DNA of 64,000 nucleotides from Azotobacter chroococcum (GCF_004339665.1 NZ_SMMU01000018.1:1-64000); one strand, 5' to 3'; shown: positions 18,669-32,355, counted from the first letter of the stretch. Translations and numbers: made by a program. The notes: a model not told the origin generated them from the letters alone.

Positions 18669-20006
18669 TCAGCGGGCGCTGTCCGCGGCGCTGATGCGCC
18701 GACCCCATTCGCGGGCCTTGTCCTTCAGTCGCTCCTCGTCCAGGCGGGTCAGGCGGCCATCCTCGAGCAGCTGCCGGCCGCCGACCCAGAGGTGCCGCAC
18801 GCAGTCCCGGCCGCTGGCGTAGATCAGTTGCGACACCGGATCGTAGATTGGCTGCTGGGCCAGTCCGGAGAGGTCGAAGGCGACCAGGTCGGCAGACTTG
18901 CCGGGCTCCAGGGAGCCGGTCTCGGCGTCGAGGCCGAGGGCGCTGGCGCCGTTCAGGGTGGCCATGCGCAGCGCGCGGTGAGCGTCCAGGGCGGTGGCCG
19001 AGCCGGCGACCGCCTTGGCCAGCAGGGCGGCGGTGCGGGTTTCGCCGAGCAGGTCGAGGTCGTTGTTGCTTGCCGCGCCATCGGTGCCGATCGCCACGTT
19101 CACGCCGGCCAGCCAGAGGCGCTCCACCGGGCAGAAGCCGCTGGCCAGCTTGAGGTTGGACTCCGGGCAGTGGATCACGCTGCTGTTGCTCTCCACCAGC
19201 AGGGCCAGGTCCTCGTCGTCGAGCTGGGTCACATGCACCGCCTGGAAACGCGGGCCGAGCAGGCCGCGACGGGCCAGGCGGGTCAAGGGGCGCACGCCGT
19301 CGCGCTCGATGGCCCGGGCGATCTCGTGGGAGGTCTCGTGGACGTGCATGTGGATCGCCGCATCCAGCTCCTCGGCGAGTATGCGCACGCTCTCCAGCGT
19401 TTCGTCGCTCACCGAATAGGGCGCGTGAGGACCGAAGGCGACGCGGATCCGCGGATGATGGCGGAGGTCGTCGAACAGCGCGACGCCCTTGCGCAGCGCC
19501 TCGCCGGCATCGCGGGCGCCGGGGGTCGGAAAGTCCAGCACCGGGATGCACAGCTGCGCGCGGATGCCGCTCTGATGGATGGGATCGCTGGCGATTTCCG
19601 GGTGGAAGTACATGTCCGAGAAGCAGCCGATGCCGCCCTTGAGCTGTTCGGCGATGGCCAGTTCGGTGCCGTCGCGGACGAAGTCCTCGTTCACCCAGCG
19701 GGCCTCGGCCGGCCAGATATGCTTTTCCAGCCAGGTCATCAGCGGCAGGTCGTCGGCCAGGCCGCGGAACAGGGTCATCGCCGCATGGCCGTGGGCGTTC
19801 ACCAGGCTGGGGGCGAGCAGCATGCCGGGCAGCTCGCGGACTTCCCGGGCGGCATGGCGCAGCGCGATGTCGCGGGGCGCGAGCAGGGCGATGCGCCCGT
19901 CGCGGATGCCCAGTGCGTGATCGTGCAACACGACGCCGGCGGGCTCGACCGGCACCAGCCAGGTCGGCAGGAGCAGCAGGTCGAGCGGGGCTGTGGCGTC
20001 AGGCAT
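18669..20006 (-). CDS. TRZ/ATZ family amidohydrolase, probable 5'-methylthioadenosine deaminase
   Basis: Metal-dependent amidohydrolase of 445 residues. The N-terminal metal motif N-A-H-G-H-A-A-M-T, the H-M-H-V-H-E-T segment, G-V-R-P and the Asp in [13 protein letters not shown] are those of the TRZ/ATZ deaminase subgroup. The P. aeruginosa gene at this position (PA3170) was shown to deaminate 5'-methylthioadenosine to methylthioinosine. Here it is divergent from mtnA, which acts later in methylthioadenosine salvage, supporting the assignment. S-adenosylhomocysteine is an alternative substrate in the family. Confidence 0.85.
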   Translation of the reverse strand: MPDATAPLDLLLLPTWLVPVEPAGVVLHDHALGIRDGRIALLAPRDIALRHAAREVRELPGMLLAPSLVNAHGHAAMTLFRGLADDLPLMTWLEKHIWPAEARWVNEDFVRDGTELAIAEQLKGGIGCFSDMYFHPEIASDPIHQSGIRAQLCIPVLDFPTPGARDAGEALRKGVALFDDLRHHPRIRVAFGPHAPYSVSDETLESVRILAEELDAAIHMHVHETSHEIARAIERDGVRPLTRLARRGLLGPRFQAVHVTQLDDEDLALLVESNSSVIHCPESNLKLASGFCPVERLWLAGVNVAIGTDGAASNNDLDLLGETRTAALLAKAVAGSATALDAHRALRMATLNGASALGLDAETGSLEPGKSADLVAFDLSGLAQQPIYDPVSQLIYASGRDCVRHLWVGGRQLLEDGRLTRLDEERLKDKAREWGRRISAADSAR

Positions 20007-20051
20007 GGCAGGGGTCCTTCAATCAGTTATTTCAATAGGATGCAGTATACC

Positions 20052-20081
20052 CGAGCGCTGTTTTGGGGCGCTCGTTATAAT
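20052..20081 (+). promoter_or_regulatory. mtnA promoter region: inverted repeat followed by a consensus -10 box
   Basis: Perfect 7-base inverted repeats CGAGCGC (20052-20058) and GCGCTCG (20068-20074) are separated by 9 bases and followed immediately by TATAAT (20076-20081). mtnA starts 38 bases downstream. A -35 box at normal spacing would fall inside the left arm and is poor, so an activator or repressor may bind here. The site lies between divergent mtaD-type and mtnA genes. Confidence 0.5.
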
Positions 20082-20118
20082 CCGCACCTTTTTCGTTTCC
20101 TGAACTGCGAGGTGTCCC

Positions 20119-21195
20119 ATGCGCGAGCGATTGCTGGCTGCGGAGAAAATCAAGGCCATCGAATGGCGGGACGGCACTTTGCATCTGCTCGACCAGCGCC
20201 TGCTGCCGCTGGAGGAAACCTGGCGCACCTACGATTCCGCGGTCGGGGTGGCCGGGGCGATCCGCGACATGGTGGTGCGCGGCGCGCCGGCGATCGGCAT
20301 CAGCGCCGCCTACGGCGTGGTGCTGGGCGCGCGCCAGCGGCTGGCGGCTGGCGGCGACTGGCGCGCGGCCTTGGAGGAGGATTTCCGGGTGCTGGCCGAG
20401 TCGCGGCCGACCGCGGTCAACCTGTTCTGGGCGCTGGACCGCATGCGCGAGCGCCTGGCGCGGCTGAAGGAGGGCGAGGACGTGCTGGCGGCGCTGGAGG
20501 CCGAGGCGGTGGGCATCCATGAAAGCGATCGCGAGGCCAACCTGACCATGGCCCAGCTCGGCGTCGAACTGATCCGCAAGCACAGCGGCAAACCCCAGGC
20601 GCTCTTGACCCACTGCAATACCGGTGCTCTGGCCACCGGCGGCTTCGGCACCGCCCTCGGCGTGATCCGTGCGGCCCATCTGGATGGACTGGTCGAGCGG
20701 GTCTATGCCGACGAGACCCGGCCCTGGCTGCAGGGTTCGCGCCTGACCGCCTGGGAACTGGCCGAGGAGGGCGTGCCGGTGAGTCTGAACGTGGACGGCG
20801 CGGCGGCCCATCTGATGAAGACCAGGGGCATCACCTGGGTGATCGTCGGTGCCGACCGGATCACCGCCGAGGGCGATGTGGCCAACAAGATCGGTACCTA
20901 CCAGCTGGCGGTGGTGGCCATGCACCACGGCGTGCGCTTCATGGTGGTGGCGCCCAGTTCGACCATCGACATGTCGCTGCAGGGTGGCGAGGAGATTCCC
21001 ATCGAGGAGCGCGACGGGCGCGAGCTGCTGGAGGTCGGCGGCAAGCGCGTGGCCGCCGCGGTGGAGGCGGTCAATCCGGTATTCGACGTCACCCCGGCCG
21101 ATCTGATCGACGCCATCGTCACCGAGCGGGGCGTGGTCGAGCGGCCGAACGCGGCCAAGATGGCCGAGCTCATGAGCCGCAAGCGGCTGCACTGA
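20119..21195 (+). CDS. mtnA: S-methyl-5-thioribose-1-phosphate isomerase
   Basis: Methionine-salvage isomerase converting methylthioribose 1-phosphate to methylthioribulose 1-phosphate; 358 residues, normal for the family. The catalytic Cys is in [13 protein letters not shown] and the catalytic Asp in [23 protein letters not shown] and the C-terminal F-D-V-T-P-A-D-L-I are also typical. The ATG at 20119 has GAGGTG upstream. It shares an intergenic region with the deaminase gene. Confidence 0.94.
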   Translation: MRERLLAAEKIKAIEWRDGTLHLLDQRLLPLEETWRTYDSAVGVAGAIRDMVVRGAPAIGISAAYGVVLGARQRLAAGGDWRAALEEDFRVLAESRPTAVNLFWALDRMRERLARLKEGEDVLAALEAEAVGIHESDREANLTMAQLGVELIRKHSGKPQALLTHCNTGALATGGFGTALGVIRAAHLDGLVERVYADETRPWLQGSRLTAWELAEEGVPVSLNVDGAAAHLMKTRGITWVIVGADRITAEGDVANKIGTYQLAVVAMHHGVRFMVVAPSSTIDMSLQGGEEIPIEERDGRELLEVGGKRVAAAVEAVNPVFDVTPADLIDAIVTERGVVERPNAAKMAELMSRKRLH

Positions 21196-21336
21196 GTGCC
21201 GGCGGCAGGCGGACGCCCGCTGCGGCGTTCCGGCTTCCGTCTGCCGCGCATGGCGTGCAGCCTGCGACCCCTCCCCTGTGTTACCATTCCGCGCTTAAAC
21301 GCAGGACATTGCTGACGTAAAAGGAACCCGGCTTCC

Positions 21337-24081
<2,745 letters not shown>

Positions 24082-24181
24082 GCCGGGGCGGCCTGCCCCG
24101 GCGACCGGAAGCTCCGAGGGCGGCGCTTCCGTACAGAGCGTGGGAACGATCAACAACCTGTAGTGCTTGAGAGAGAACGAC

Positions 24182-25267
24182 GTGAGCAAACGCGCCTATA
24201 ACTTCTGCGCCGGCCCGGCCGCGCTTCCCGAAGCTGTCCTGCTCCGCGCCCAGGCGGAACTCCTCGACTGGCACGGCAAGGGCCTGTCGGTGATGGAGAT
24301 GAGCCATCGCAGCGACGAGTACGTGGCCATCGCCGAGAAGGCCGAGCAGGACCTGCGCGATCTGCTGGCGATCCCCTCGAACTACAAGGTGTTGTTCCTG
24401 CAGGGCGGTGCCAGCCAGCAGTTCGCCGAGATCCCGCTGAACCTGCTGCCCGAGGGCGGCGTCGCCGACTACGTCGACACCGGCATCTGGTCGCGCAAGG
24501 CCATGGAGGAGGCCCGCCGCTTCGGCACCGTCAACGTCGCCGCCAGCGCCGAGGCCTACGACTACTTCGCCATCCCCGGGCAGAACGAGTGGCGGCTGTC
24601 GAAGAACGCCGCCTACCTGCACTACGCCAGCAACGAGACCATCGGCGGCCTGCAGTTCGACTGGGTGCCGGAGCTCGGCGACGTGCCACTGGTGGTGGAC
24701 ATGTCCTCGGACATCCTCTCCCGGCCGATCGACGTGTCGCAGTTCGGGCTGATCTACGCCGGCGCGCAGAAGAACATCGGCCCCAGCGGCCTGGTGGTGG
24801 TGATCGTCCGCGAGGATCTGCTCGGCCGCGCCCGCAGCGCCTGTCCGACCATGCTCGACTACAAGGTCGCGGCCGACAACGGCTCCATGTACAACACCCC
24901 GGCGACCTTTTCCTGGTACCTGTCCGGGCTGGTCTTCGAGTGGCTGAAGGAGCAGGGCGGCATCGAGGCCATGGCGCAGTGCAACCGTGCCAAGAAGGAT
25001 CTGCTCTACGGCTTCATCGACTCCAGCGCGTTCTACACCAACCCGATTTCCGCCAACGCCCGTTCCTGGATGAACGTGCCGTTCCGCCTGGCCGATGAGA
25101 AGCTGGACAAGGCCTTCCTTGCCGGCGCCGAGGCGCGCGGCCTGCTCAACCTCAAGGGGCATCGCTCGGTCGGCGGCATGCGCGCCTCGATCTACAACGC
25201 GCTCGGCCTGGGCGCGGTCGAGGCCCTGGTAGCCTACATGGCCGAATTCGAGAAGGAGCACGGCTGA
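24182..25267 (+). CDS. serC: Phosphoserine aminotransferase
   Basis: PLP-dependent aminotransferase of 361 residues, the standard SerC length, acting in serine and also pyridoxine synthesis. N-F-C-A-G-P-A-A-L-P starts the protein, F-L-Q-G-G-A-S-Q-Q-F binds phosphate, and the PLP Lys is in G-A-Q-K-N-I-G-P-S-G-L. I chose the GTG at 24182 (M-S-K-R-A-Y-N-F) over a TTG at 24167, because it matches SerC N-termini and has GAGAGA upstream. The stop overlaps the pheA start (TGATG). Confidence 0.95.
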   Translation: MSKRAYNFCAGPAALPEAVLLRAQAELLDWHGKGLSVMEMSHRSDEYVAIAEKAEQDLRDLLAIPSNYKVLFLQGGASQQFAEIPLNLLPEGGVADYVDTGIWSRKAMEEARRFGTVNVAASAEAYDYFAIPGQNEWRLSKNAAYLHYASNETIGGLQFDWVPELGDVPLVVDMSSDILSRPIDVSQFGLIYAGAQKNIGPSGLVVVIVREDLLGRARSACPTMLDYKVAADNGSMYNTPATFSWYLSGLVFEWLKEQGGIEAMAQCNRAKKDLLYGFIDSSAFYTNPISANARSWMNVPFRLADEKLDKAFLAGAEARGLLNLKGHRSVGGMRASIYNALGLGAVEALVAYMAEFEKEHG

Positions 25268-26364
25268 TGGGCGATCAGGATCAGCTCAAGGCCCTGCGCG
25301 TGCGCATCGACAACCTCGACGAGAAGATCCTCGAGCTGATCAGCGAGCGCGCGCGCTGCGCCGAAGAAGTGGCGCGGGTGAAGATGACGGCGCTCAAGCC
25401 CGGCGAGGCGGCGGTGTTCTACCGGCCCGAGCGCGAGGCCTGGGTGCTCAGGCACATCATGGAGATCAACAAGGGGCCGCTGGGCAACGAGGAGGTCGCC
25501 CGGCTGTTCCGCGAGATCATGTCGTCCTGCCTGGCCCTCGAGCATCCGCTCAAGGTTGCCTACCTCGGCCCGGAAGGCACCTTCACCCAGGCTGCCGCAC
25601 TCAAGCACTTCGGCCACGCGGTGATCAGCACGCCGATGGCGGCGATCGACGAGGTGTTCCGCGAGGTGGTCGCCGGGGCGGTCAACTTCGGCGTGGTGCC
25701 GGTGGAAAACTCCACCGAGGGCGCGGTCAACCACACCCTGGACAGCTTCCTCGAGCACGATCTGGTGATCTGCGGCGAGGTGGAGCTGCGCATCCATCAT
25801 CATCTGCTGGTCGGCGAGAATACCCGGACCGACGGCATCACCCGCATCTACTCCCATGCCCAGTCGCTGGCCCAGTGCCGCAAGTGGCTGGATGCGCACT
25901 ACCCGAACGTCGAGCGCGTGGCGGTGGCCAGCAATGCCGACGCCGCCCGGCGGGTGAAGAGCGAGTGGAATTCGGCGGCCATCGCCGGCGACATGGCGGC
26001 CCAGCTCTATGGCCTGAGCAGGCTCGCTGAGAAGATCGAGGACCGTCCGGACAACTCCACACGCTTTCTCATCATCGGCAACCAGGAAGTGCCGCCGACC
26101 GGCGATGACAAGACCTCAATCATCGTCTCGATGAGCAACAAGCCCGGGGCTCTGCACGAACTCCTGGTGCCCTTCCACGAGAACGGCATCGACCTGACCC
26201 GCATCGAGACCCGTCCGTCGCGCAGCGGCAAATGGACCTACGTGTTCTTCATCGACTTCGTCGGCCACCGCCACGACCCGCTGGTCAAGAGCGTGCTGGA
26301 GCGGCTCAGCCAGGAGGCCGTGGCGCTCAAGGTGCTCGGCTCCTATCCCAAGGCAGTACTGTGA
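25267..26364 (+). CDS. pheA: Bifunctional chorismate mutase / prephenate dehydratase
   Basis: P-protein of phenylalanine synthesis, 365 residues. An AroQ-type chorismate mutase occupies about residues 1-92 (L-R-V-R-I-D-N-L-D-E-K-I-L-E-L-I), prephenate dehydratase about 95-275 (Y-L-G-P-E-G-T-F-T-Q-A-A; V-P-V-E-N-S-T-E-G; the T-R-F motif), and a C-terminal ACT domain (P-G-A-L-H-E-L-L; R-I-E-T-R-P-S), the site of phenylalanine feedback. Translation is coupled to serC. Confidence 0.96.
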   Translation: MGDQDQLKALRVRIDNLDEKILELISERARCAEEVARVKMTALKPGEAAVFYRPEREAWVLRHIMEINKGPLGNEEVARLFREIMSSCLALEHPLKVAYLGPEGTFTQAAALKHFGHAVISTPMAAIDEVFREVVAGAVNFGVVPVENSTEGAVNHTLDSFLEHDLVICGEVELRIHHHLLVGENTRTDGITRIYSHAQSLAQCRKWLDAHYPNVERVAVASNADAARRVKSEWNSAAIAGDMAAQLYGLSRLAEKIEDRPDNSTRFLIIGNQEVPPTGDDKTSIIVSMSNKPGALHELLVPFHENGIDLTRIETRPSRSGKWTYVFFIDFVGHRHDPLVKSVLERLSQEAVALKVLGSYPKAVL

Positions 26365-26457
26365 TTGCGGCGGCTGCACGCGACCGGAGGCAAGCCGCCA
26401 GCGCAGTGCTGCCCGGCCTGCCCGGTGGCTTGCAGTTTCACGCTTGAGGCTTGATTC

Positions 26458-27570
26458 ATGACCTGTGATTTCCTCGCCCTGGCCGTGCCGGGCGTGCAGA
26501 AGCTGTCTCCCTATGTGCCGGGCAAGCCGGTGGACGAGCTGGCGCGCGAGCTGAACCTCGACCCGGCCGGCATCGTCAAGCTGGCCAGCAACGAGAACCC
26601 GCTCGGGCCGAGCCCCAGGGTACTGGAGGCGGTCCGTGGCGAGCTGGCGGAGCTGACCCGCTATCCCGACGGCAGCGGCTTCGAGCTCAAGGCCAGGCTG
26701 GCCGAGCGCTGCGGCGTGACACCGGCACAGATCACCCTGGGCAACGGCTCCAACGACATTCTCGACCTGGTCGCCCGCGCCTGGCTGGCGCCGGGGCTCA
26801 ATGCGGTGTTCAGCGAGCACGCCTTCGCCGTCTACCCGATCGCCACCCAGGCGGTGGGCGCCGAGGGACGGGTGGTGCCGGCGAAGGACTACGGCCATGA
26901 TCTGGAGGCGATGCTCGCCGCCATCGATGCCGACACCCGCGTGGTGTTCCTCGCCAACCCGAACAACCCGACCGGCACCTGGTTCGGTCCGGACGCCCTG
27001 GAGCGCTTCCTCGCCCGGGTGCCGGAGCGCGTGCTGGTGGTTCTCGACGAGGCCTACATCGAATACGCCTCGGGCGACGACTTGCCCGACGGGCTCCAAT
27101 ATCTGGCCCGTTACCCGAACCTGCTGGTTTCGCGCACCTTCTCCAAGGCTTACGGCCTGGCCGCCCTGCGTGTCGGCTATGCGCTGTCCACGCCGGAGGT
27201 GGCGGCCGTGCTGAACCGCGTGCGCCAGCCGTTCAACGCCAACAGCCTGGCCCTGGCCGCCGCCTGCGCCGTGCTGGAGGATGCCGAGTATCTGGCCGAA
27301 GGCCGGCGCATCAACGATGCGGGCATGGCCCAGCTGGAGGCGGGGCTGGGCGAGCTCGGCCTGTCCTGGATTCCCAGCAGGGGCAACTTCGTCGCCGTCG
27401 ACTTCGGCCGCGATGCTGCGCCGATCAACGCGGCGCTGCTGCGCGAGGGCGTGATCGTGCGCCCGGTGGCCGGCTATGGGATGCCGACCTTTTTGCGGGT
27501 GTCCATCGGGCTGCCGGAAGAGAATGCCTGCTTTCTGGCGGCGCTGAAGAAGGTTCTCGCCAGTGTCTGA
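26458..27570 (+). CDS. hisC: Histidinol-phosphate / aromatic aminotransferase HisC (second copy type)
   Basis: PLP-dependent class II aminotransferase of 370 residues. K-L-A-S-N-E-N-P-L-G-P-S is the substrate loop, N-P-N-N-P-T-G-T-W contacts PLP, and the PLP Lys is in S-R-T-F-S-K-A-Y-G-L. P. aeruginosa has hisC2 here, between pheA and tyrA, and its position suggests a main role with aromatic keto acids. The 93 bases from pheA hold nothing I recognise. Its end overlaps the next gene by 8 bases. Confidence 0.92.
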   Translation: MTCDFLALAVPGVQKLSPYVPGKPVDELARELNLDPAGIVKLASNENPLGPSPRVLEAVRGELAELTRYPDGSGFELKARLAERCGVTPAQITLGNGSNDILDLVARAWLAPGLNAVFSEHAFAVYPIATQAVGAEGRVVPAKDYGHDLEAMLAAIDADTRVVFLANPNNPTGTWFGPDALERFLARVPERVLVVLDEAYIEYASGDDLPDGLQYLARYPNLLVSRTFSKAYGLAALRVGYALSTPEVAAVLNRVRQPFNANSLALAAACAVLEDAEYLAEGRRINDAGMAQLEAGLGELGLSWIPSRGNFVAVDFGRDAAPINAALLREGVIVRPVAGYGMPTFLRVSIGLPEENACFLAALKKVLASV

Positions 27571-29821
27571 GCATGCATTCACGCCTGTCACCACGCTGCA
27601 ACGGGGAGAGCCCAGGATTGGCCGTCTGGTCGTGGTGGGGCTGGGACTGATCGGTGGCTCCTTCGCCAAGGGCGTCCGCGAGCGCGGCCTGTGCCGCGAG
27701 GTGGTCGGGGTGGATCTCGACCCGCAAGCCCGCCAGTTGGCCGTCGAGCAGGGCGTCGTCGACCGCTGCGAGGAGGACCTGGCGGCTGCCTGTCGCGATG
27801 CCCAGGTGATCCAGCTGGCCGTCCCCATTCTGGCCATGGAGAAGCTGCTCGGCATGCTCGCCGGGCTCGACCTGGGCAGCGTCATCATTACCGACGTCGG
27901 CAGCGCCAAGGGGCATGTGTTGCGGGCGGCGCGGCGGGCCTTCGCCGGCCGGCCGCTGTGCTTCGTGCCCGGCCATCCGATCGCCGGCTCCGAGCGCAGC
28001 GGCGTGGAGGCGGCCGACAGCGAACTGTTCCGTCACCACAAGGTCATCCTGACACCGGTGCAGGAAAGCGATCCCGAGGCGCTGGCACTGGTTGGCGGGC
28101 TCTGGCGGGAACTCGGTGCGGTGGTCGAACACATGGCCGTCGAGCGCCACGACGAGGTGCTCGCCGCCACCAGCCATCTGCCGCACCTGCTGGCCTTCGG
28201 CCTGGTGGACTCGCTGGCCAAGCGCAGCGAGAACCTGGAGATCTTTCGCTATGCCGCCGGCGGTTTCCGCGATTTCACGCGAATCGCCGGCAGCGATCCG
28301 GTGATGTGGCACGACATCTTCCTCGCCAACCGCGAGGCGGTGCTGCGCACCCTCGATGTCTTTCGCAGCGATCTCGACGCCCTGCGCGCCGCGGTCGATG
28401 CAGGGGACGGGCATCAACTGCTGGGCGTGTTCACCCGCGCCCGCGTCGCCCGTGAGCATTTCAGCAAGATACTGGCCCGCCGGGCCTATGTGGATGCCAT
28501 GCACGATAACGACCTGATCTACCTGGCCCTGCCGGGCGGTCATGCCCGCGGACACATCCGTGTTCCCGGCGACAAATCCATCTCCCACCGCTCGATCATG
28601 CTCGGCTCGCTGGCCGAAGGCACGACCGAAGTGGAAGGTTTTCTCGAGGGCGAGGACGCCCTCGCCACCCTCCAGGCGTTCCGCGACATGGGCGTGGTCA
28701 TCGAGGGGCCGCACCATGGCCGGGTGACCATCCATGGGGTCGGCCTGCACGGTCTGAAGGCGCCGCCCGGGCCGCTGTACCTGGGCAACTCGGGCACCTC
28801 CATGCGCCTGCTGTCGGGCCTGCTCGCCGCCCAGCCGTTCGACACCGTGCTGACCGGCGATGCCTCGCTCTCCAAGCGGCCGATGAATCGTGTGGCCAAA
28901 CCCCTGCGCGAGATGGGCGCGGAGATCGAGACCGGGCCGGAAGGCCGTCCGCCGATGACCATCAAGGGCGGTCGCAAGCTCACCGGCATGCATTACCAGA
29001 TGCCCATGGCCAGCGCCCAGGTGAAGTCCTGCCTGCTGCTCGCCGGCCTCTATGCCGGCGGCGAAACCTCGGTCGGCGAGCCGGCACCGACCCGCGACCA
29101 TACCGAGCGCATGCTGCGCGGCTTCGGTTATCCGGTGAAAGTCGAGGGCAGCAAGGTCACCGTCGAGTCCGGCCACAAGCTGAAGGCGACCCAGATCGAG
29201 GTGCCGGCGGACATTTCCTCGGCGACCTTCTTCCTGGTGGCGGCGAGCATTGCCGAAGACTCCGAGCTGCTGCTCGAGCACGTCGGCATCAACCCGACCC
29301 GCACCGGGGCGATCGAGATCCTCAAGCTGATGGGCGCCGACATCGTTCTGGAGAACCCGCGCGAGGTGGGCGGCGAGCCAGTCGCCGACATTCGCGTGCG
29401 TTCGGCCCGCCTCAAGGGCATCGAGATCCCCTTGGAACTGGTGCCGCTGGCGATCGACGAGTTCCCCGTGCTGTTCGTCGCCGCGGCCTGCGCCGAAGGG
29501 CGCACCGTACTGCGCGGCGCCGAGGAGCTGCGGGTCAAGGAGTCCGACCGCATCCAGGTAATGGCCGACGGCTTGCAGGCGCTCGGCGTCAAGGCCGAGC
29601 CGACCCCGGACGGCATCGCCATCGAGGGTGGCCCGATCGGCGGGGGAGAGGTCTACAGTCACGGCGACCATCGTATCGCCATGTCCTTCGGCATCGCTTC
29701 GCTGCGTGCCAGCGCGCCGATCCGCATCCACGACTGCGCCAATGTGGCCACCTCCTTCCCCAATTTCGTCGCCCTGGCCAAGCACGTCGGCATTCGCGTG
29801 GACGAGGAGGGTGAGTCATGA
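27563..29821 (+). CDS. Fused prephenate dehydrogenase / EPSP synthase (TyrA-AroA)
   Basis: Two-domain protein of 752 residues. Residues 1 to about 300 form a TyrA-type cyclohexadienyl dehydrogenase with [10 protein letters not shown] and H-P-I-A-G-S-E. From about residue 318, 3-phosphoshikimate 1-carboxyvinyltransferase follows with [26 protein letters not shown] and H-G-D-H-R-I-A-M-S. The fusion is normal in Pseudomonas and links shikimate completion with tyrosine synthesis. The start is a GTG at 27563 overlapping hisC, with AAGAAGG upstream. The stop overlaps cmk (ATGA). Confidence 0.95.
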   Translation: MSEHAFTPVTTLQRGEPRIGRLVVVGLGLIGGSFAKGVRERGLCREVVGVDLDPQARQLAVEQGVVDRCEEDLAAACRDAQVIQLAVPILAMEKLLGMLAGLDLGSVIITDVGSAKGHVLRAARRAFAGRPLCFVPGHPIAGSERSGVEAADSELFRHHKVILTPVQESDPEALALVGGLWRELGAVVEHMAVERHDEVLAATSHLPHLLAFGLVDSLAKRSENLEIFRYAAGGFRDFTRIAGSDPVMWHDIFLANREAVLRTLDVFRSDLDALRAAVDAGDGHQLLGVFTRARVAREHFSKILARRAYVDAMHDNDLIYLALPGGHARGHIRVPGDKSISHRSIMLGSLAEGTTEVEGFLEGEDALATLQAFRDMGVVIEGPHHGRVTIHGVGLHGLKAPPGPLYLGNSGTSMRLLSGLLAAQPFDTVLTGDASLSKRPMNRVAKPLREMGAEIETGPEGRPPMTIKGGRKLTGMHYQMPMASAQVKSCLLLAGLYAGGETSVGEPAPTRDHTERMLRGFGYPVKVEGSKVTVESGHKLKATQIEVPADISSATFFLVAASIAEDSELLLEHVGINPTRTGAIEILKLMGADIVLENPREVGGEPVADIRVRSARLKGIEIPLELVPLAIDEFPVLFVAAACAEGRTVLRGAEELRVKESDRIQVMADGLQALGVKAEPTPDGIAIEGGPIGGGEVYSHGDHRIAMSFGIASLRASAPIRIHDCANVATSFPNFVALAKHVGIRVDEEGES

Positions 29822-30507
29822 GCGCTCGCCCGGTCGTGATCACCATCGACGGTCCCAGCGGCTCCGGCAAGGGGACTGTGGCCGGCCTGCTGGCCAGGAA
29901 GCTCGGCTGGAACCTGCTCGACTCGGGAGCGCTCTACCGCCTGCTCGCCTTCGCTGCGCGCAACCATGGCGTGGACCTGACCAACGAGGAGGCGCTCAAG
30001 GTGCTGGCCGCCCACCTGGACGTACAGTTCGTCACCTCCACCGAGCAGCGGCCGCAGCAGATCATTCTCGAGGGCGAAGACGTCACCGACGCCATCCGCA
30101 ACGAGCAGGTCGGCGCCGGGGCTTCCCAGGTCGCCTCGCTGCCGGCTGTACGCGAGGCCCTGCTGCAGCGCCAGCACGCCTTCCTCGAGCCGCCAGGCCT
30201 GGTGGCCGACGGTCGGGACATGGGCACCGTGGTCTTTCCGGGCGCGCCGCTGAAGGTCTTCCTCACCGCCAGGCCCGAGGAGCGGGCGCGTCGCCGCTAC
30301 CAGCAGTTGAAGGACAGTGGTGTCGATGCTAATCTGTCTAGTCTACTGGGCGAGATCAGCAAGCGTGACGAGCGCGACAGCAAGCGTAGCGTTGCCCCGC
30401 TCAAGGCTGCGCCAGACGCGATCTGTCTGGACTCCACCGAACTCTCGATCGAGCAGGTGGTGGAACGCATCATGGGTGAAATCGCCGCGCGTGATCTCGC
30501 CGGATGA
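29818..30507 (+). CDS. cmk: Cytidylate kinase
   Basis: CMP/dCMP kinase of 229 residues. The P-loop is G-P-S-G-S-G-K-G-T near residue 13, followed by [20 protein letters not shown] and the lid segment R-R-Y-Q-Q-L. It is coupled to tyrA-aroA by an ATGA overlap and precedes rpsA, the order found in many gammaproteobacteria. Confidence 0.95.
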   Translation: MSARPVVITIDGPSGSGKGTVAGLLARKLGWNLLDSGALYRLLAFAARNHGVDLTNEEALKVLAAHLDVQFVTSTEQRPQQIILEGEDVTDAIRNEQVGAGASQVASLPAVREALLQRQHAFLEPPGLVADGRDMGTVVFPGAPLKVFLTARPEERARRRYQQLKDSGVDANLSSLLGEISKRDERDSKRSVAPLKAAPDAICLDSTELSIEQVVERIMGEIAARDLAG

Positions 30508-30520
30508 TGATACAGAAGGA

Positions 30521-30606
30521 CCGCAGAAAACCAGGCCTTGTCTGCGGCCTCTTTAAAAAAACGAACCCACATTGTCTGGAATGTGGAGATGGGCGGTTAA
30601 CCGCCC
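30521..30606 (+). promoter_or_regulatory. rpsA 5' leader with three hairpins, likely S1 autoregulatory region
   Basis: Between cmk and rpsA are three stem-loops: CCGCAG/CTGCGG (30521-30526 with 30542-30547), CCACATT/AATGTGG (30567-30573 with 30580-30586), and a self-complementary GGGCGGTT/AACCGCCC (30591-30606). An A/T-rich single-stranded stretch lies between the first two, and rpsA starts 18 bases after the third. E. coli rpsA also has a three-hairpin leader through which S1 controls its own translation. The similarity here is structural, not by sequence. Confidence 0.55.
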
Positions 30607-30624
30607 CAATCGACAGGAATCAAC

Positions 30625-32304
30625 ATGAGCGAAAGCTTTGCAGAACTTTTTGAAGAAAGCCTGAAATCCCTCGACATGCAACCCGGTGCCATCATCACCG
30701 GCATCGTGGTCGACATCGACGGTGACTGGGTTACCGTGCATGCCGGCCTGAAGTCCGAGGGCGTCATCCCGGTCGAACAGTTCTACAACGAGCAGGGCGA
30801 GCTGACCATCAAGGTGGGTGACGAGGTCCACGTCGCGCTGGACGCAGTGGAAGACGGCTTCGGTGAAACCAAGCTGTCCCGCGAAAAAGCCAAGCGCGCC
30901 GAGTGCTGGATTGTTCTGGAAGCGGCTTTCGCGGCAGAAGAAGTTGTCAAAGGCGTCATCAACGGCAAGGTCAAGGGCGGCTTCACCGTCGACATCAACG
31001 GCATCCGTGCGTTCCTGCCGGGTTCCCTGGTCGACGTCCGTCCGGTGCGCGACACCACCCACCTGGAAGGCAAAGAGCTCGAGTTCAAGGTCATCAAGCT
31101 TGACCAAAAGCGCAACAACGTTGTCGTTTCCCGTCGCAGCGTGCTGGAAGCCGAGAACAGTGCCGAGCGCGAAGCCCTGCTGGAATCCCTGCAGGAAGGC
31201 CAGCAGGTCAAGGGTATCGTCAAGAACCTCACCGACTACGGCGCGTTCGTCGATCTGGGCGGTGTGGACGGCCTGTTGCACATCACCGACATGGCCTGGA
31301 AGCGCATCAAGCATCCGTCCGAGATCGTCAACGTCGGCGACGAGATCGAAGTCAAGGTGCTCAAGTTCGACCGCGAGCGCAACCGCGTCTCCCTGGGTCT
31401 GAAGCAACTGGGCGAGGACCCGTGGGTCGCCATCAAGGCCCGTTATCCGGAAAGCACCCGCGTCATGGCCCGCGTTACCAACCTCACCGACTACGGCTGC
31501 TTCGCCGAGCTGGAAGAGGGTGTGGAAGGCCTGGTGCACGTTTCCGAGATGGACTGGACCAACAAGAACATCCACCCGTCGAAGGTCGTTCAGGTCGGCG
31601 ACGAAGTGGAAGTCATGGTGCTGGACATCGACGAGGAGCGTCGCCGCATCTCCCTGGGCATCAAGCAGTGCAAGTCCAATCCCTGGGAAGATTTCTCCAG
31701 TCACTACAACAAGGGCGACCGCATCTCCGGCACCATCAAGTCGATCACCGATTTCGGTATCTTCATCGGTCTGGAAGGCGGCATCGACGGTCTGGTCCAT
31801 CTGTCCGACATCTCCTGGAACGAGCAGGGCGAGGAAGCCGTGCGCCGCTTCAAGAAGGGCGACGAGCTGGAAACCGTCATCCTCTCCGTCGATCCGGAGC
31901 GCGAGCGCATCTCCCTGGGCATCAAGCAGCTGGCTGACGATCCGTTCTCCAACTATGCCTCCCTCAACGAGAAGGGCAGCATCGTGCGCGGCACCGTGAA
32001 GGAAGTCGACGCCAAGGGTGCGGTCATCGACCTGGGCAACGACATCGAAGCCGTGCTGAAGGCCTCCGAAGTCAGCCGCGATCGCGTCGAAGACGCCCGC
32101 AACGTGCTGAAGGAAGGCGACGAGGTCGAAGCCAAGATCATCAGCATCGACCGCAAGAGCCGTGTCATCAGCCTGTCGATCAAGGCCAAGGATGTGGACG
32201 ACGAGAAGGACGCCATCAAGGAACTGCGCAAGCAGGAAACCGAGGCGCCCGGTCCGACCACCATTGGCGACCTGATCCGCGCTCAGATGGGCAACCAGAG
32301 CTGA
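30625..32304 (+). CDS. rpsA: 30S ribosomal protein S1
   Basis: RNA-binding ribosomal protein of 559 residues with six S1 repeats. The first two bind the ribosome, and the later four each show G-x-V-x-x-[IL]-x-x-[YF]-G-x-F-[VI] (such as [11 protein letters not shown] and [11 protein letters not shown]) and G-L-[LV]-H. It starts [12 protein letters not shown], as in all pseudomonads. A strong terminator follows, so ihfB may be read mainly from its own promoter. Confidence 0.97.
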   Translation: MSESFAELFEESLKSLDMQPGAIITGIVVDIDGDWVTVHAGLKSEGVIPVEQFYNEQGELTIKVGDEVHVALDAVEDGFGETKLSREKAKRAECWIVLEAAFAAEEVVKGVINGKVKGGFTVDINGIRAFLPGSLVDVRPVRDTTHLEGKELEFKVIKLDQKRNNVVVSRRSVLEAENSAEREALLESLQEGQQVKGIVKNLTDYGAFVDLGGVDGLLHITDMAWKRIKHPSEIVNVGDEIEVKVLKFDRERNRVSLGLKQLGEDPWVAIKARYPESTRVMARVTNLTDYGCFAELEEGVEGLVHVSEMDWTNKNIHPSKVVQVGDEVEVMVLDIDEERRRISLGIKQCKSNPWEDFSSHYNKGDRISGTIKSITDFGIFIGLEGGIDGLVHLSDISWNEQGEEAVRRFKKGDELETVILSVDPERERISLGIKQLADDPFSNYASLNEKGSIVRGTVKEVDAKGAVIDLGNDIEAVLKASEVSRDRVEDARNVLKEGDEVEAKIISIDRKSRVISLSIKAKDVDDEKDAIKELRKQETEAPGPTTIGDLIRAQMGNQS

Positions 32305-32321
32305 GTTCGGTGACGCGTTGA

Positions 32322-32355
32322 ACGAAAAAGGGCGACTTCGGTCGCCCTTTTTCGT
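32322..32355 (+). terminator. Intrinsic terminator after rpsA
   Basis: A perfect 15-base stem (32322-32336 with 32341-32355) closed by a TTCG tetraloop, with GGGCGAC/GTCGCCC at its core and a TTTTT run inside the 3' arm. This is a textbook rho-independent terminator 18 bases past the rpsA stop. Confidence 0.92.

Noticed and set aside
27425-29785. Long antisense frame over tyrA-aroA
   Set aside because: Same GC-bias effect; the sense strand carries all conserved TyrA and AroA motifs.
30625-32304. Apparent tandem DNA repeats
   Set aside because: These are the six S1 domains of ribosomal protein S1, diverged at DNA level.
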